NCBI RefSeq assembly: GCF_030709675.1
Contig: NZ_JAUZQD010000005.1
Coordinates: 186,001 to 250,000, forward strand
From: Symbioplanes lichenis
GTDB lineage: Bacteria > Actinomycetota > Actinomycetes > Mycobacteriales > Micromonosporaceae
Direction of reading: 5' to 3'
Length of the DNA: 64,000 nucleotides
Shown here: piece after piece, positions 34,948-43,598 of the stretch
Layout of the letters: every line of letters starts with the position of its first letter
Numbering within the stretch: position 1 is the first letter of the stretch
The notes under the pieces: generated by a model
Seen by the model: the letters and a program-made list of their open reading frames with translations, nothing else
Told to the model about the DNA's origin: nothing
Database searches by the model: none
Program-made: the position numbers and the translations under genes

Positions 34948-36090
34948 TCAGAGCTTGCGCGCACCCGGCCCCGGCGTAGCCGACCAGACGGTGGGGGCGG
35001 TGAACCCCTTCTCCGCGTACGCCCGCTCGACCGCCGCCGTCGTCGAAGCGGCCTGGTCCGCGTCGACCAGCGCCAGCACGCATCCGCCGAAGCCGCCGCC
35101 GGTCATCCGCGCCCCGTAGGCCCCCGCCGCCAGCGCCGCCTCGACCGCCACGTCGACCTGGGCGACGGTGATCTCGAAGTCGTCGCGCATGGAGGCGTGG
35201 GAGGCGGTGAGCAGGGGGCCGATCTCGCGGACCCGGCCCTCGCGCAGCAGGGCCACGGTGTCGAGCACCCGCTGGTTCTCGGTGACGATGTGCCGGACCC
35301 GGCGCTTGATCACGTCGTCGTCGAGCCGGGCCAGCGCGGCCTCCAGGTCGCCGATCGCGACGTCGCGCAGGGCGGGGACGCCGAGCAGGCGGGCGCCCTC
35401 CTCGCACGACTTGCGCCGGGCGCCGTACTCGCCGTCGACGTGCTGGTGCGGCGCGTTGCTGTTGATGATCAGCATGGCCAGCCCCGCGGCCGCCAGGTCG
35501 AACGGGATCTGCTCGACCTCCTCGGAGCGGCAGTCCAGGAAGAGCGCCTTGCCTTCCTGGCAGCGGATGGAAGCCGACTGGTCCATGATCCCGGTCGGGG
35601 CGCCGACGTAGACGTTCTCCGCGCGCTGGGCCACCGCGGGCCGCTTGTCGACGGGCAGGTCGATGCCGCCGAGGTCCACCAGGGCGGTCAGCACGGCCGA
35701 CTCGAGCGCGGCGGAGGAGGAGACACCGGCCCCCAGGGGTACGTCCGACGACAGCGCGATGCGCGCCGGCGGCACGTCGAATCCGGCTTCGCCCAGCGCC
35801 CAGACGACGCCGGCGATGTAGGCGGCCCAGTCCTTGACCTCGCCCGGCTCGGTCACACCGAAGCTGACCGGGGCGTCGGCGAAGTCGGAGCACACGGTCC
35901 AGCCGGGCTCGTCGTGCCGGGCCGCGGCGGCCACGACCTGCTGGGGCAGCGCGAAGGGCAGCACGAAGCCGTCGTTGTAGTCGGTGTGCTCACCGATCAG
36001 GTTGACCCGCCCGGGCGCCGCGTAGAGCGCGGCCGGCTCGGTGCCGTAGGTCGAGGTGAAGGCCGCTGCGGCCGAGGACGCGACTGTCAT
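34948..36090 (-). CDS. galK: Galactokinase
   Basis: 380 residues, GHMP kinase. Family signature GRVNLIGEHTDYNDGFVLP near 28-46, ATP loop VPLGAGVSSSAALE near 117, catalytic GIMDQSAS, and C-terminal TGGGFGGCVL. It phosphorylates galactose to Gal-1-P in the Leloir pathway. It follows galE by 13 nt on the same strand, with no galT in this window. ATG at 36090. Confidence 0.95.
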   Translation of the reverse strand: MTVASSAAAAFTSTYGTEPAALYAAPGRVNLIGEHTDYNDGFVLPFALPQQVVAAAARHDEPGWTVCSDFADAPVSFGVTEPGEVKDWAAYIAGVVWALGEAGFDVPPARIALSSDVPLGAGVSSSAALESAVLTALVDLGGIDLPVDKRPAVAQRAENVYVGAPTGIMDQSASIRCQEGKALFLDCRSEEVEQIPFDLAAAGLAMLIINSNAPHQHVDGEYGARRKSCEEGARLLGVPALRDVAIGDLEAALARLDDDVIKRRVRHIVTENQRVLDTVALLREGRVREIGPLLTASHASMRDDFEITVAQVDVAVEAALAAGAYGARMTGGGFGGCVLALVDADQAASTTAAVERAYAEKGFTAPTVWSATPGPGARKL

Positions 36091-36103
36091 GTGCTTGATC
36101 CCA

Positions 36104-37084
36104 TCACGCCAGGTTGTGCGACCGGTAGAACGCCCAGGCGTCCCCGATCATGTCGGCCAGGGTGTTCTTCTCCGGGACCCAGCCCAGCTCGTCGCGGGCC
36201 CGCTGCGACGAGGCGACCAGGGTGGCCGGGTCGCCCTCGCGGGGCGGGGCGATCTCGAGCGGAATCTCCGCGCCGGTGACCTCGCGGGCCGCCTCGACGA
36301 CCTGGCGGTTGGAGAAGCCGTTGCCGTTGCCCAGGTTGTAGATCTTGTGCTCGCCGGCAGTGGCCGCGTCGAGGGCCAGCAGGTGGGCGCGGGCGAGGTC
36401 CTGGACGTGGATGTAGTCGCGGACGCACGTGCCGTCGGCGGTCGGGTAGTCGTCGCCGAAGAGCTGCAGCTTGTCCCGCCGGCCCGCGGCGACCTGCAGG
36501 GTGATCGGGATGATGTGCGTCTCGGGGTCGTGCCGCTCGCCGACCTGGGTGCCGTCCTCGCGGATCAGGGCCCCGGCGACGTTGAAGTAGCGCAGCGACA
36601 CCGCGGCGAGCCCGTGCGCGAAGGCCTCGGAGGTGAGCGCGTAGTCGAAGGCGAGCTTCGTGGCCCCGTACGTGTTGGTCGGGGCCTTGGCCGCGCCCTC
36701 GGTGATCGGATTCTCGCTGGGGTTGCCGTAGACCGCGGCGGTGGAGGAGAAGACGAAGCGGCGGACGCCGGCCGCCCGGACCGCGTCGAGCAGCGCCAGG
36801 GAGCGCTTGACGTTGTGGTCCCAGTAGAGCTCCGGCTTGTGCATCGACTCGCCGGCCTGGATCAGCCCGGCGAAGTGCAGCACCGCGTCGAAGCCGGCGC
36901 CGGGGGTGAGCACGGTGGCCGCGTCCTTGATGTCCGCCTCGACGAAGGTCGCGCCCGGGGCGACGGCCTCGCGGTGCCCGTTGCTGAGGTTGTCCAGGAC
37001 GGTGACCTCGTGCCCGGCCTCCAGCAACAGCCGGCTGGTGACGCTGCCGACATAGCCGGCGCCTCCGGTGACGAGCAGTTTCAC
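36104..37084 (-). CDS. galE: UDP-glucose 4-epimerase
   Basis: 326 residues, extended SDR. Start [15 protein letters not shown] (NAD-binding GxxGxxG), FSSTAAVYG, catalytic [10 protein letters not shown] (YxxxK), [12 protein letters not shown] and [11 protein letters not shown]. It interconverts UDP-Glc and UDP-Gal, linking galactose use to glycan synthesis. GTG start at 37084 with GGAGG 8 nt upstream. First gene of the galE-galK unit, divergent from trpS. Confidence 0.95.
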   Translation of the reverse strand: MKLLVTGGAGYVGSVTSRLLLEAGHEVTVLDNLSNGHREAVAPGATFVEADIKDAATVLTPGAGFDAVLHFAGLIQAGESMHKPELYWDHNVKRSLALLDAVRAAGVRRFVFSSTAAVYGNPSENPITEGAAKAPTNTYGATKLAFDYALTSEAFAHGLAAVSLRYFNVAGALIREDGTQVGERHDPETHIIPITLQVAAGRRDKLQLFGDDYPTADGTCVRDYIHVQDLARAHLLALDAATAGEHKIYNLGNGNGFSNRQVVEAAREVTGAEIPLEIAPPREGDPATLVASSQRARDELGWVPEKNTLADMIGDAWAFYRSHNLA

Positions 37085-37194
37085 GACATTGACCTCCGGT
37101 TCACGCCACACCAGCCACGCCCAGCGTAGGCGGGCCTGCTGTGCTCCCACCCGGGGAACCCTGTGTTCGAGATTCCACCAAAATCGATCAGAAG

Positions 37195-37207
37195 TCAACA
37201 TGGTTGA
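37195..37207. promoter_or_regulatory. Small palindrome in the galE/trpS divergent region
   Basis: TCAAC-ATG-GTTGA in the 174-bp AT-richer gap between galE and trpS. A candidate regulator site only; no T-box or known leader motif was seen upstream of trpS. Confidence 0.25.
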
Positions 37208-37246
37208 ACATTGCCCGGCACGCAAAGCCCGGCGAGCCCCGACTGA

Positions 37247-38296
<1,050 letters not shown>

Positions 38297-38301
38297 GGCC
38301 G

Positions 38302-38859
38302 GTGGGCCCGCTCGACCCGGCCGTCACCCGCATCGGGGTGGCGATCGACATCCCGGAGCCGTGGGGGCCGCTGCTCACCCGGCGCCGGGCGGAGGCCGGT
38401 GACCCGCAGGCGGCCTGGACCCCGGCGCACGTCACGCTGCTCGGTCCCACGGAGATCGAGCCCGAGGCGCTGCCCCGGATCGAGAAGCACCTCGAGGCGG
38501 TGGCGACCGAGCACCGGCCGTTCACAATCCACCTGCGCGGCACCGGTACGTTCCGGCCGGTCACCGAGGTGGTCTTCGTGACCCTGGCCGCCGGCATCAG
38601 CGAGTGCGAGCTGCTCGCCGAGGCGATCGTGGCGGCCGAGGAGGTGCACCGCGACTCCCGGTTCCCCTATCACCCGCACGTGACCGTGGCCCAGGACGTG
38701 CCGAGCGCGGCGCTGGACGCGGTCTTCGACGACCTCGCCGAGTTCGAAGCGCGGTTCGAGGTGCCGGGGTTCACGCTGTTCTCGCACGACCTCACGGACG
38801 GCGAGCGCCCGTGGCAGCGCCGCCGCGAGTACACATTGGGTGGCCTGCGCCACCCTTAG
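38302..38859 (+). CDS. 2H phosphoesterase (2'-5' RNA ligase / cyclic phosphodiesterase family)
   Basis: 185 residues. Two HxT motifs, HVTLLGP near 43 and HPHVTVAQ near 127, are spaced as in 2H phosphoesterases. The fold handles RNA 2',3'-cyclic ends or other cyclic phosphates; the substrate is unknown. The GTG start at 38302 is 6 nt after the trpS stop with GAGG before it, so it is probably co-transcribed with trpS. Confidence 0.8.
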   Translation: MGPLDPAVTRIGVAIDIPEPWGPLLTRRRAEAGDPQAAWTPAHVTLLGPTEIEPEALPRIEKHLEAVATEHRPFTIHLRGTGTFRPVTEVVFVTLAAGISECELLAEAIVAAEEVHRDSRFPYHPHVTVAQDVPSAALDAVFDDLAEFEARFEVPGFTLFSHDLTDGERPWQRRREYTLGGLRHP

Positions 38860-38871
38860 TGGATCTTTCGG

Positions 38872-38877
38872 TACGGT
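38872..38877 (+). promoter_or_regulatory. -10 element of leaderless YihY-family gene
   Basis: TACGGT, 7 nt, then the GTG at 38885. Confidence 0.55.
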
Positions 38878-38884
38878 CGGGCGC

Positions 38885-39805
38885 GTGAACGCCATCGACC
38901 GGGCGTACGCGGCGGTCGAGCAGCGCATCCTCGCTCTGCGGCACCGCTCGCCGTACTTCGACCACTTCGCGCGGGCCGTCCTGCGCTACGACGAGGTGCT
39001 CGGCGGGCGGCTCGCCGCGGCGATCGCCTACTACGGGTTCTTCGCGGTCTTCGCGCTGGCGCTGATCGGCTACTCGGTCTTCGGCTTCCTGATCGACTCC
39101 AACGTCGGGCTCTTCGACATCGTGCAGCGCTTCCTGCGCGAGAACCTGCCGTTCCTCGACATCCAGGCCATCCTCGACAGCGGCAAGACCGTCGGCATCG
39201 TGGGCCTGGTCGGCCTGGTCTTCACCGGCATCGGCTGGATCGAGGCGATCCGCTCGTCGCAGCGGCTGATCTGGCGGCTCAACGAGCAGCCCGGCTACAT
39301 CGGCGTCCGGCAGGCCGTCGACCTGCTGGTGCTGGTCGGCATCCTGCTGCTGCTCATCGTCTCGGTGGGCGCGGTCTACGGGCTGGAGACGCTGCTGACC
39401 TGGGTGGCCGACGGCCGGGCGGGCACGGTGCTGTCGGTGATCAGCACGCTGCTCACCCTGGGCATCGACATGCTGCTGGCGGCGGCGTTGCTGGCCGCGG
39501 TGCCCCGGCTGCGGATGACCGTACGCCGCATGGCGCCCCCGGTCCTGCAGGTCGGCATCGGCATCTACCTGCTCAACACGGTCGGCAAGTCCTTCGTCGG
39601 CCTGATCCAGCGCAACCCGGCGTACGGTCTGGTGGCCAGCGCCGTCGGCGTGCTGGTCTACCTGTACGTCTTCAACCAGTTGCTGCTCTTCGGGGCGTCG
39701 TGGGCAGCGACCAGTCCGCACGGTCGCGTGGTCGACCTCTCGGCGGACGATAAAACTGCCCCGGTGGGACAAAATACCTGGATTCGGCACAACCGCCCGG
39801 AATGA
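38885..39805 (+). CDS. YihY/BrkB family inner membrane protein
   Basis: 306 residues with about six membrane helices. AAAIAYYGFFAVFALALI near 38-56 is the family's first conserved helix, followed by a long loop, GWIEAIRSSQRLIWRL, and a final LVYLYVFNQLLLFGASWAA helix. The function of this family is unsettled (the ribonuclease BN label was mistaken). GTG at 38885 by leaderless spacing. ATGA overlaps the next gene. Confidence 0.85.
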   Translation: MNAIDRAYAAVEQRILALRHRSPYFDHFARAVLRYDEVLGGRLAAAIAYYGFFAVFALALIGYSVFGFLIDSNVGLFDIVQRFLRENLPFLDIQAILDSGKTVGIVGLVGLVFTGIGWIEAIRSSQRLIWRLNEQPGYIGVRQAVDLLVLVGILLLLIVSVGAVYGLETLLTWVADGRAGTVLSVISTLLTLGIDMLLAAALLAAVPRLRMTVRRMAPPVLQVGIGIYLLNTVGKSFVGLIQRNPAYGLVASAVGVLVYLYVFNQLLLFGASWAATSPHGRVVDLSADDKTAPVGQNTWIRHNRPE

Positions 39806-40200
39806 TGAGGCCCGTGGGCACACTCGTGACGCTGCACCTGCCGCCGGACTCACCGGTGGCGCACCTGCCGTGGATCATCACCATCGGCGCGCTGAACGAC
39901 GACGAGGAGTGGGAGCCGCTGGTCTGCGGCCCCTACGAGCGCCCGCACGCGCTCGCCCTCGCGCAGGCCGTCGTCGCGGACGAGGAGCTGATGGCCGTCG
40001 TCGAGCCGCTGCTGCCGCTCGCCGACGCCGAGGCCATCCGCAAGGAGGTGGCGCTGGCCAAGACCGGGCAGCCCGACGATCTCGAGGCGGAGAGCTTCGG
40101 CGACGAGGAGCCCCGGCACACCACGCCCGGCCGGCCGCCGTCGGAGGCCGAGGTCCGCGAGGGCTTCGCCCGCATCGCCGCCCAGCTGTCCGGCGGCTAA
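39802..40200 (+). CDS. Conserved hypothetical cytosolic protein
   Basis: 132 residues, unrecognised. Acidic, one domain with strands (TLVTLHLPPD, PWIITIGALNDDEEWEPLVCGPYER) and helices rich in Ala and Glu, then a polar linker and a final helix EAEVREGFARIAAQL. Translationally coupled to the YihY-family gene (ATGA). The stop overlaps the convergent TetR stop by 4 bp. Confidence 0.6.
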   Translation: MMRPVGTLVTLHLPPDSPVAHLPWIITIGALNDDEEWEPLVCGPYERPHALALAQAVVADEELMAVVEPLLPLADAEAIRKEVALAKTGQPDDLEAESFGDEEPRHTTPGRPPSEAEVREGFARIAAQLSGG

Positions 40201-40784
40201 CGAGCGAGCAGCGCGTGGAGTCCGGCGAGGTAGGTGGCCTTGTCCGGCGTGCCGATGAGCGTGCGTTGCAGGGCGAATCCGGGCAGTGAGCCGAACAGTA
40301 CGGACGCGACCGCCTCGGGATCGGTGCCCGCCGGCAGCTCACCGCGCTCGACGGCGCGCCGGGCGACGGCCACGAAAGGCGTGCGCATCTCGCCGTAGCG
40401 CGCCTTGACGATCTCGGCGATGGCCGGGTCGCGCATGGCCTCGCCCCAGACCTGGATGCCCAGCGGGAACATGCCGCCCGGGCCGACCTGCGCCTCGACC
40501 AGATCGAGGGCCTGGCTCATGGCATCCAGCAGACCCAGCTCCGGGTCCTCCGACACCTGGGTGAGGCCGGTGGTGATGCCGCCGGTGAACGTCTGCGAGA
40601 TCGCGTTGATGATCTCCGTCTTCGACTTGAAGTAGCGGTAGACCGCGCCGACCGAGAGCCCCGCCTCCTGGATCAGGTCCTGCATCGACGTGTTGTGGAT
40701 CCCGTTGCGCAGGAAGCAGGTGCGGGCCGCGGCGAGGATCTGCTCGCGGCGGGCGTTCATGTGGTCCTCGGAGACGCGGGGCAT
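40197..40784 (-). CDS. TetR family transcriptional regulator, probable autoregulator
   Basis: 195 residues. HTH TSMQDLIQEAGLSVGAVYRYFKSKTEIINAI near 32-62 and a helical ligand domain. It is divergent from a membrane-protein gene; the 98-bp gap contains two mirror-image palindromes that look like its operators, so it probably represses both genes until a ligand binds (inference). ATG at 40784. Confidence 0.88.
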   Translation of the reverse strand: MPRVSEDHMNARREQILAAARTCFLRNGIHNTSMQDLIQEAGLSVGAVYRYFKSKTEIINAISQTFTGGITTGLTQVSEDPELGLLDAMSQALDLVEAQVGPGGMFPLGIQVWGEAMRDPAIAEIVKARYGEMRTPFVAVARRAVERGELPAGTDPEAVASVLFGSLPGFALQRTLIGTPDKATYLAGLHALLAR

Positions 40785-40793
40785 GCGCCAACT

Positions 40794-40815
40794 TTAAAAC
40801 GAACGCTCGTTCGTT
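40794..40815. promoter_or_regulatory. TetR operator 1
   Basis: AACGAACGCTCGTTCGTT (40798-40815), a near-perfect palindrome 10-14 nt upstream of the TetR start codon, preceded by TTAA. Mirror copy at 40854. Confidence 0.8.
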
Positions 40816-40853
40816 GACAGCGGGCGACGCCGGGGCGCATGCTCTCCGCAAGA

Positions 40854-40872
40854 GAACGAGCGTTCGTTTTAA
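40854..40872. promoter_or_regulatory. TetR operator 2
   Basis: GAACGAGCGTTCGTTTTAA is the exact inverted copy of 40794-40812. It ends against the AAGGAG ribosome binding site of the membrane-protein gene, so bound repressor would block its start. Confidence 0.8.
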
Positions 40873-40882
40873 GGAGATCGCC

Positions 40883-41875
40883 ATGTCCGCCACCCGACGG
40901 CCGGTCACGCTGGCCGTGCTGCTCGCTGTCGCCGTCGTCGCCGTGCAAGCCCTGCTGGTGCCCCTGTTCGCCGGCCCGGCCACCCATCTCGCCCCGCGTG
41001 ACCTGCCGCTCGCCGTCGCCGGTCCGCAGCCCGCCGCCGGACAGCTCGCCGCGCGCCTCGAGGCGGCCCGGCCCGGCGCCTTCGACATCAGGATCGTGCC
41101 GGACGGCGACGCCGCGCTGCGCGATCACGAGGTGTACGGGTCGATCGTCCTCGGCGCGGCCGGCCCGGAGATGCACATCGCATCCGCCGCCAGTCCCGCC
41201 GTGGCGACGCTGCTCACCCAGGCGGCGGCCGAGCTCGCGCCCGGGCGGCCGGTCACCGACGTGGTGCCGACCATGGCCGCCGACCCCCGGGGTGCCGGCT
41301 TCGGCGCGGCGTTCCTGCCCCTGGCGATGACGAGCCTGGTCGCCGGGCTGCTCGCCTTCCTGCTCGTCCGGCGGCGGGCGGCGCGGTTGCTGGCGGTCAC
41401 CCTCTTCGCGACCGGCGCGGGCCTGGCCGGTGCCGCGGTGCAGCAGTTCTGGCTCGACGTCCTGCCCGGCAACTACTTCGCGGTCGCCGGGGGACTCGCG
41501 TTGTTCGCGCTGGCCGTCGCGGCCACGGTGTGCGGGCTCGGTGCGGTGGCCGATCGCCCCGGCGCCGCCCTCGCCGCGGTCACGATCTTCCTGATCGGCA
41601 ACCCGCTGTCCGGGGTGACGGCGGCTCCCGAGTTGCTGCCTCAGCCGTGGGGCGCGGTCGGGCAGTACCTGCCGATCGGTGCGGGGTCGAGCGTCGTGCG
41701 GGCGGTCGCGTACTTCGACGGGGCGGGGGCCGGCCTGGCCTTCGCGGTGCTGGGGGCGTACGCCCTCGGTGGTCTGCTGCTCGTCGCGGCCGGGCGCCGC
41801 GGCACGGACCTGGCCTCGCGGGGCCTCGCGGGCAAGACGCCGGAGGCGACGCCGCAGCCGGTGCCGGCGGCCTGA
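40883..41875 (+). CDS. Membrane protein resembling ABC-2 type / YhgE-like permease half
   Basis: 330 residues. One N-terminal helix (about 8-30), an extracytoplasmic domain of about 110 residues, then five to six helices in the second half, the pattern of YhgE/ABC-2 permease-like proteins. No ATPase gene is adjacent. AAGGAG lies 6 nt before the ATG at 40883. Under control of the divergent TetR protein, so perhaps a drug or stress efflux component (inference). Confidence 0.7.
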   Translation: MSATRRPVTLAVLLAVAVVAVQALLVPLFAGPATHLAPRDLPLAVAGPQPAAGQLAARLEAARPGAFDIRIVPDGDAALRDHEVYGSIVLGAAGPEMHIASAASPAVATLLTQAAAELAPGRPVTDVVPTMAADPRGAGFGAAFLPLAMTSLVAGLLAFLLVRRRAARLLAVTLFATGAGLAGAAVQQFWLDVLPGNYFAVAGGLALFALAVAATVCGLGAVADRPGAALAAVTIFLIGNPLSGVTAAPELLPQPWGAVGQYLPIGAGSSVVRAVAYFDGAGAGLAFAVLGAYALGGLLLVAAGRRGTDLASRGLAGKTPEATPQPVPAA

Positions 41876-41895
41876 CGGCGCATACTTCAGCGGTG

Positions 41896-42174
41896 ATGCT
41901 CTCCCGGCGGTGGTCCGCCTTCCTGATCGCGGTCGGCGTGTGGACCTGGCTCATCTGGCCCCGCTTCGGCCTGGCGATCTGGCGCGACGAGCGGTCGTTC
42001 ACCGACGGATCGCCGACCGCGTTCCTGACGATCCACGCGCTCCTCATCGGGGCGTCGCTGATCATCGGGACCGTGGTCGGCGTGCTCGGTGTCCGCGGCT
42101 GGCGAGCGGCCCGGCCCCGCCCGCGCGTCACCGACGATTCGTCGGTCGTTGGGGCCGGTGCGCCGAAAGATTAA
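41896..42174 (+). CDS. SCO4848 family small membrane protein
   Basis: 92 residues: MLSRRWSAFLIAVGVWTWLIWP, a DGSPTAFLTIHALL middle and a second helix GASLIIGTVVGVLGVRGWR, matching the two-helix SCO4848 family of actinobacteria (unknown function). CATACT lies 9 nt before the ATG; a GTG at 41893 would add one residue. Separate from the TetR-controlled gene by 20 bp. Confidence 0.75.
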   Translation: MLSRRWSAFLIAVGVWTWLIWPRFGLAIWRDERSFTDGSPTAFLTIHALLIGASLIIGTVVGVLGVRGWRAARPRPRVTDDSSVVGAGAPKD

Positions 42175-42310
42175 CGGCGTGTTACGCGAAAAACGGACGA
42201 TTTGGTGCCTTCTGCAACGCCGGACAGTCCGGATCGGACCGGCGATTGCGGACAGGTAACGGTGCGCCAACAGTACGGCCGGATTTCCTGCCGTCGCCCT
42301 GGCCTGCGGC

Positions 42311-42316
42311 TACGCT
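42311..42316 (+). promoter_or_regulatory. Candidate -10 element of the nucleoside transporter operon
   Basis: TACGCT about 50 nt upstream of the lipoprotein start, leaving a short leader that includes a strong ribosome binding site. Confidence 0.35.
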
Positions 42317-42367
42317 CCCGTCCTGTGACGCACCGCGAGCGGCGGTGCGCTGTGGAAGGAGGGCGTG

Positions 42368-43462
42368 TTGCGCCCAGTACGTGCCAAGCGAATCGTTGCG
42401 ATTCTCGCGGCGGGTGGGCTGACGCTCGCCGCCGCGGCCTGTGGCGACGCCCCTGAGGACTCCCCGTCCGGTTCCGGCGCGAGCGCCGCCGCGGCCTACA
42501 AGGCCTGCATGGTCACCGACACCGGCGGCATCGACGACCGGTCCTTCAACGCCTCGGCGTGGGCCGGCCTGCAGGCCGCCAAGGAGTCGGCGAGCAACGT
42601 CGACCCCAAGTACGTCGCGTCGACCGCCGAGGCCGACTACGAGCCCAACCTGCGCCAGTTCGTGACGCAGAAGTGCAACTTCATCCTCTCGGTCGGCGGC
42701 CTCATGGGCGACGCCACCAAGAAGGTCGCCACGGAGAACGCCAACCAGCAGTTCGGCATCGTGGACAGCGCCATCGCGGACGCCAAGAACGTCTACCCGA
42801 TGCAGTTCCGCACCGACCAGGCCGCGTTCCTCGCCGGCTACCTCGCCGCGGGTTACTCGAAGTCGGGCAAGGTCGCGACCTACGGCGGTCTGAAGATCCC
42901 GCCGGTCACCGTCTTCATGGACGGCTTCGCCGACGGCGTGGCGTACTTCAACCAGCAGAAGAGCAAGAGCGTCCAGGTGCTCGGCTGGGACAAGGCCAAG
43001 CAGAACGGCACCTTCGCCGAGAACTTCGGCGACCAGAACAAGGGCAAGGCGATCACCAACACGTTCGTCGCCCAGGGCGCCGACGTGATCATGCCGGTCG
43101 CCGGCGGCACCGGCCTGGGCACCGCGGACGTCGCCAAGGCGTCCGGCGGCAAGACCACGGTCATCTGGGTCGACCAGGACGGCTGCAAGAGCGCCGAGCA
43201 GTACTGCGACGTGTTCCTGACCACCGTCGTCAAGAACATCAACGAGGCCGTCAAGGAGGCCGTGGCGCAGGGCGCGCAGGGCCAGGCCCTCAACGCGACC
43301 CCGGGCTACCTGGGCGACCTGAAGAACGACGGGGTCGGCCTCGCGCCGTACAACCAGTTCGACAGCAAGGTCGACGCGACCCTCAAGTCCGAGGTCGAGA
43401 AGCTCAAGGCCGACATCATCGCGGGCACCGTGAAGGTCGAGTCGCCCAACGCGCCCAAGTGA
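42368..43462 (+). CDS. BmpA/Med family nucleoside-binding lipoprotein
   Basis: 364 residues. Lipoprotein signal peptide with lipobox LAAAAC, Cys at about 25. The mature part is a periplasmic-binding protein of the BMP type: VTDTGGIDDRSFNASAWAGL, TAEADYEPNLRQF, FRTDQAAFLAGYLAAG, GGTGLGTADVA and WVDQDGC. It captures purine or other nucleosides for the ABC transporter that follows. The TTG at 42368 is preferred to the GTG at 42365 because AAGGAGGG ends at 42363. Followed by a long hairpin at 43486. Confidence 0.9.
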   Translation: MRPVRAKRIVAILAAGGLTLAAAACGDAPEDSPSGSGASAAAAYKACMVTDTGGIDDRSFNASAWAGLQAAKESASNVDPKYVASTAEADYEPNLRQFVTQKCNFILSVGGLMGDATKKVATENANQQFGIVDSAIADAKNVYPMQFRTDQAAFLAGYLAAGYSKSGKVATYGGLKIPPVTVFMDGFADGVAYFNQQKSKSVQVLGWDKAKQNGTFAENFGDQNKGKAITNTFVAQGADVIMPVAGGTGLGTADVAKASGGKTTVIWVDQDGCKSAEQYCDVFLTTVVKNINEAVKEAVAQGAQGQALNATPGYLGDLKNDGVGLAPYNQFDSKVDATLKSEVEKLKADIIAGTVKVESPNAPK

Positions 43463-43485
43463 CGCTGCTCCACCAGTAGTTCCCG

Positions 43486-43533
43486 CCGCCGTGCGGGTCG
43501 CGGGAGGCACATCCTCCCCGACCTGCGCGGCGG
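43486..43533 (+). terminator. Long intercistronic hairpin between binding protein and ABC ATPase
   Basis: CCGCCGTGCGGGTCG pairs with CGACCTGCGCGGCGG through 15 bp including two wobbles, with an inner GGGAGG/CCTCCC stem. It probably limits read-through or protects the upstream message so the binding protein is made in excess over the ATPase (inference). Confidence 0.65.
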
Positions 43534-43545
43534 CTCTGCTCCGGC

Positions 43546-43554
43546 TGTTATAAC
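43546..43554 (+). promoter_or_regulatory. AT-rich candidate promoter before the ABC ATPase
   Basis: TGTTATAAC just after the hairpin, an unusually AT-rich patch about 45 nt upstream of the ATPase start; it could supply an extra promoter. Confidence 0.3.
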
Positions 43555-43598
43555 GTCCCTCGCGTTACGCATCGGCACCTCGCCCCCAGGAGATCCCG

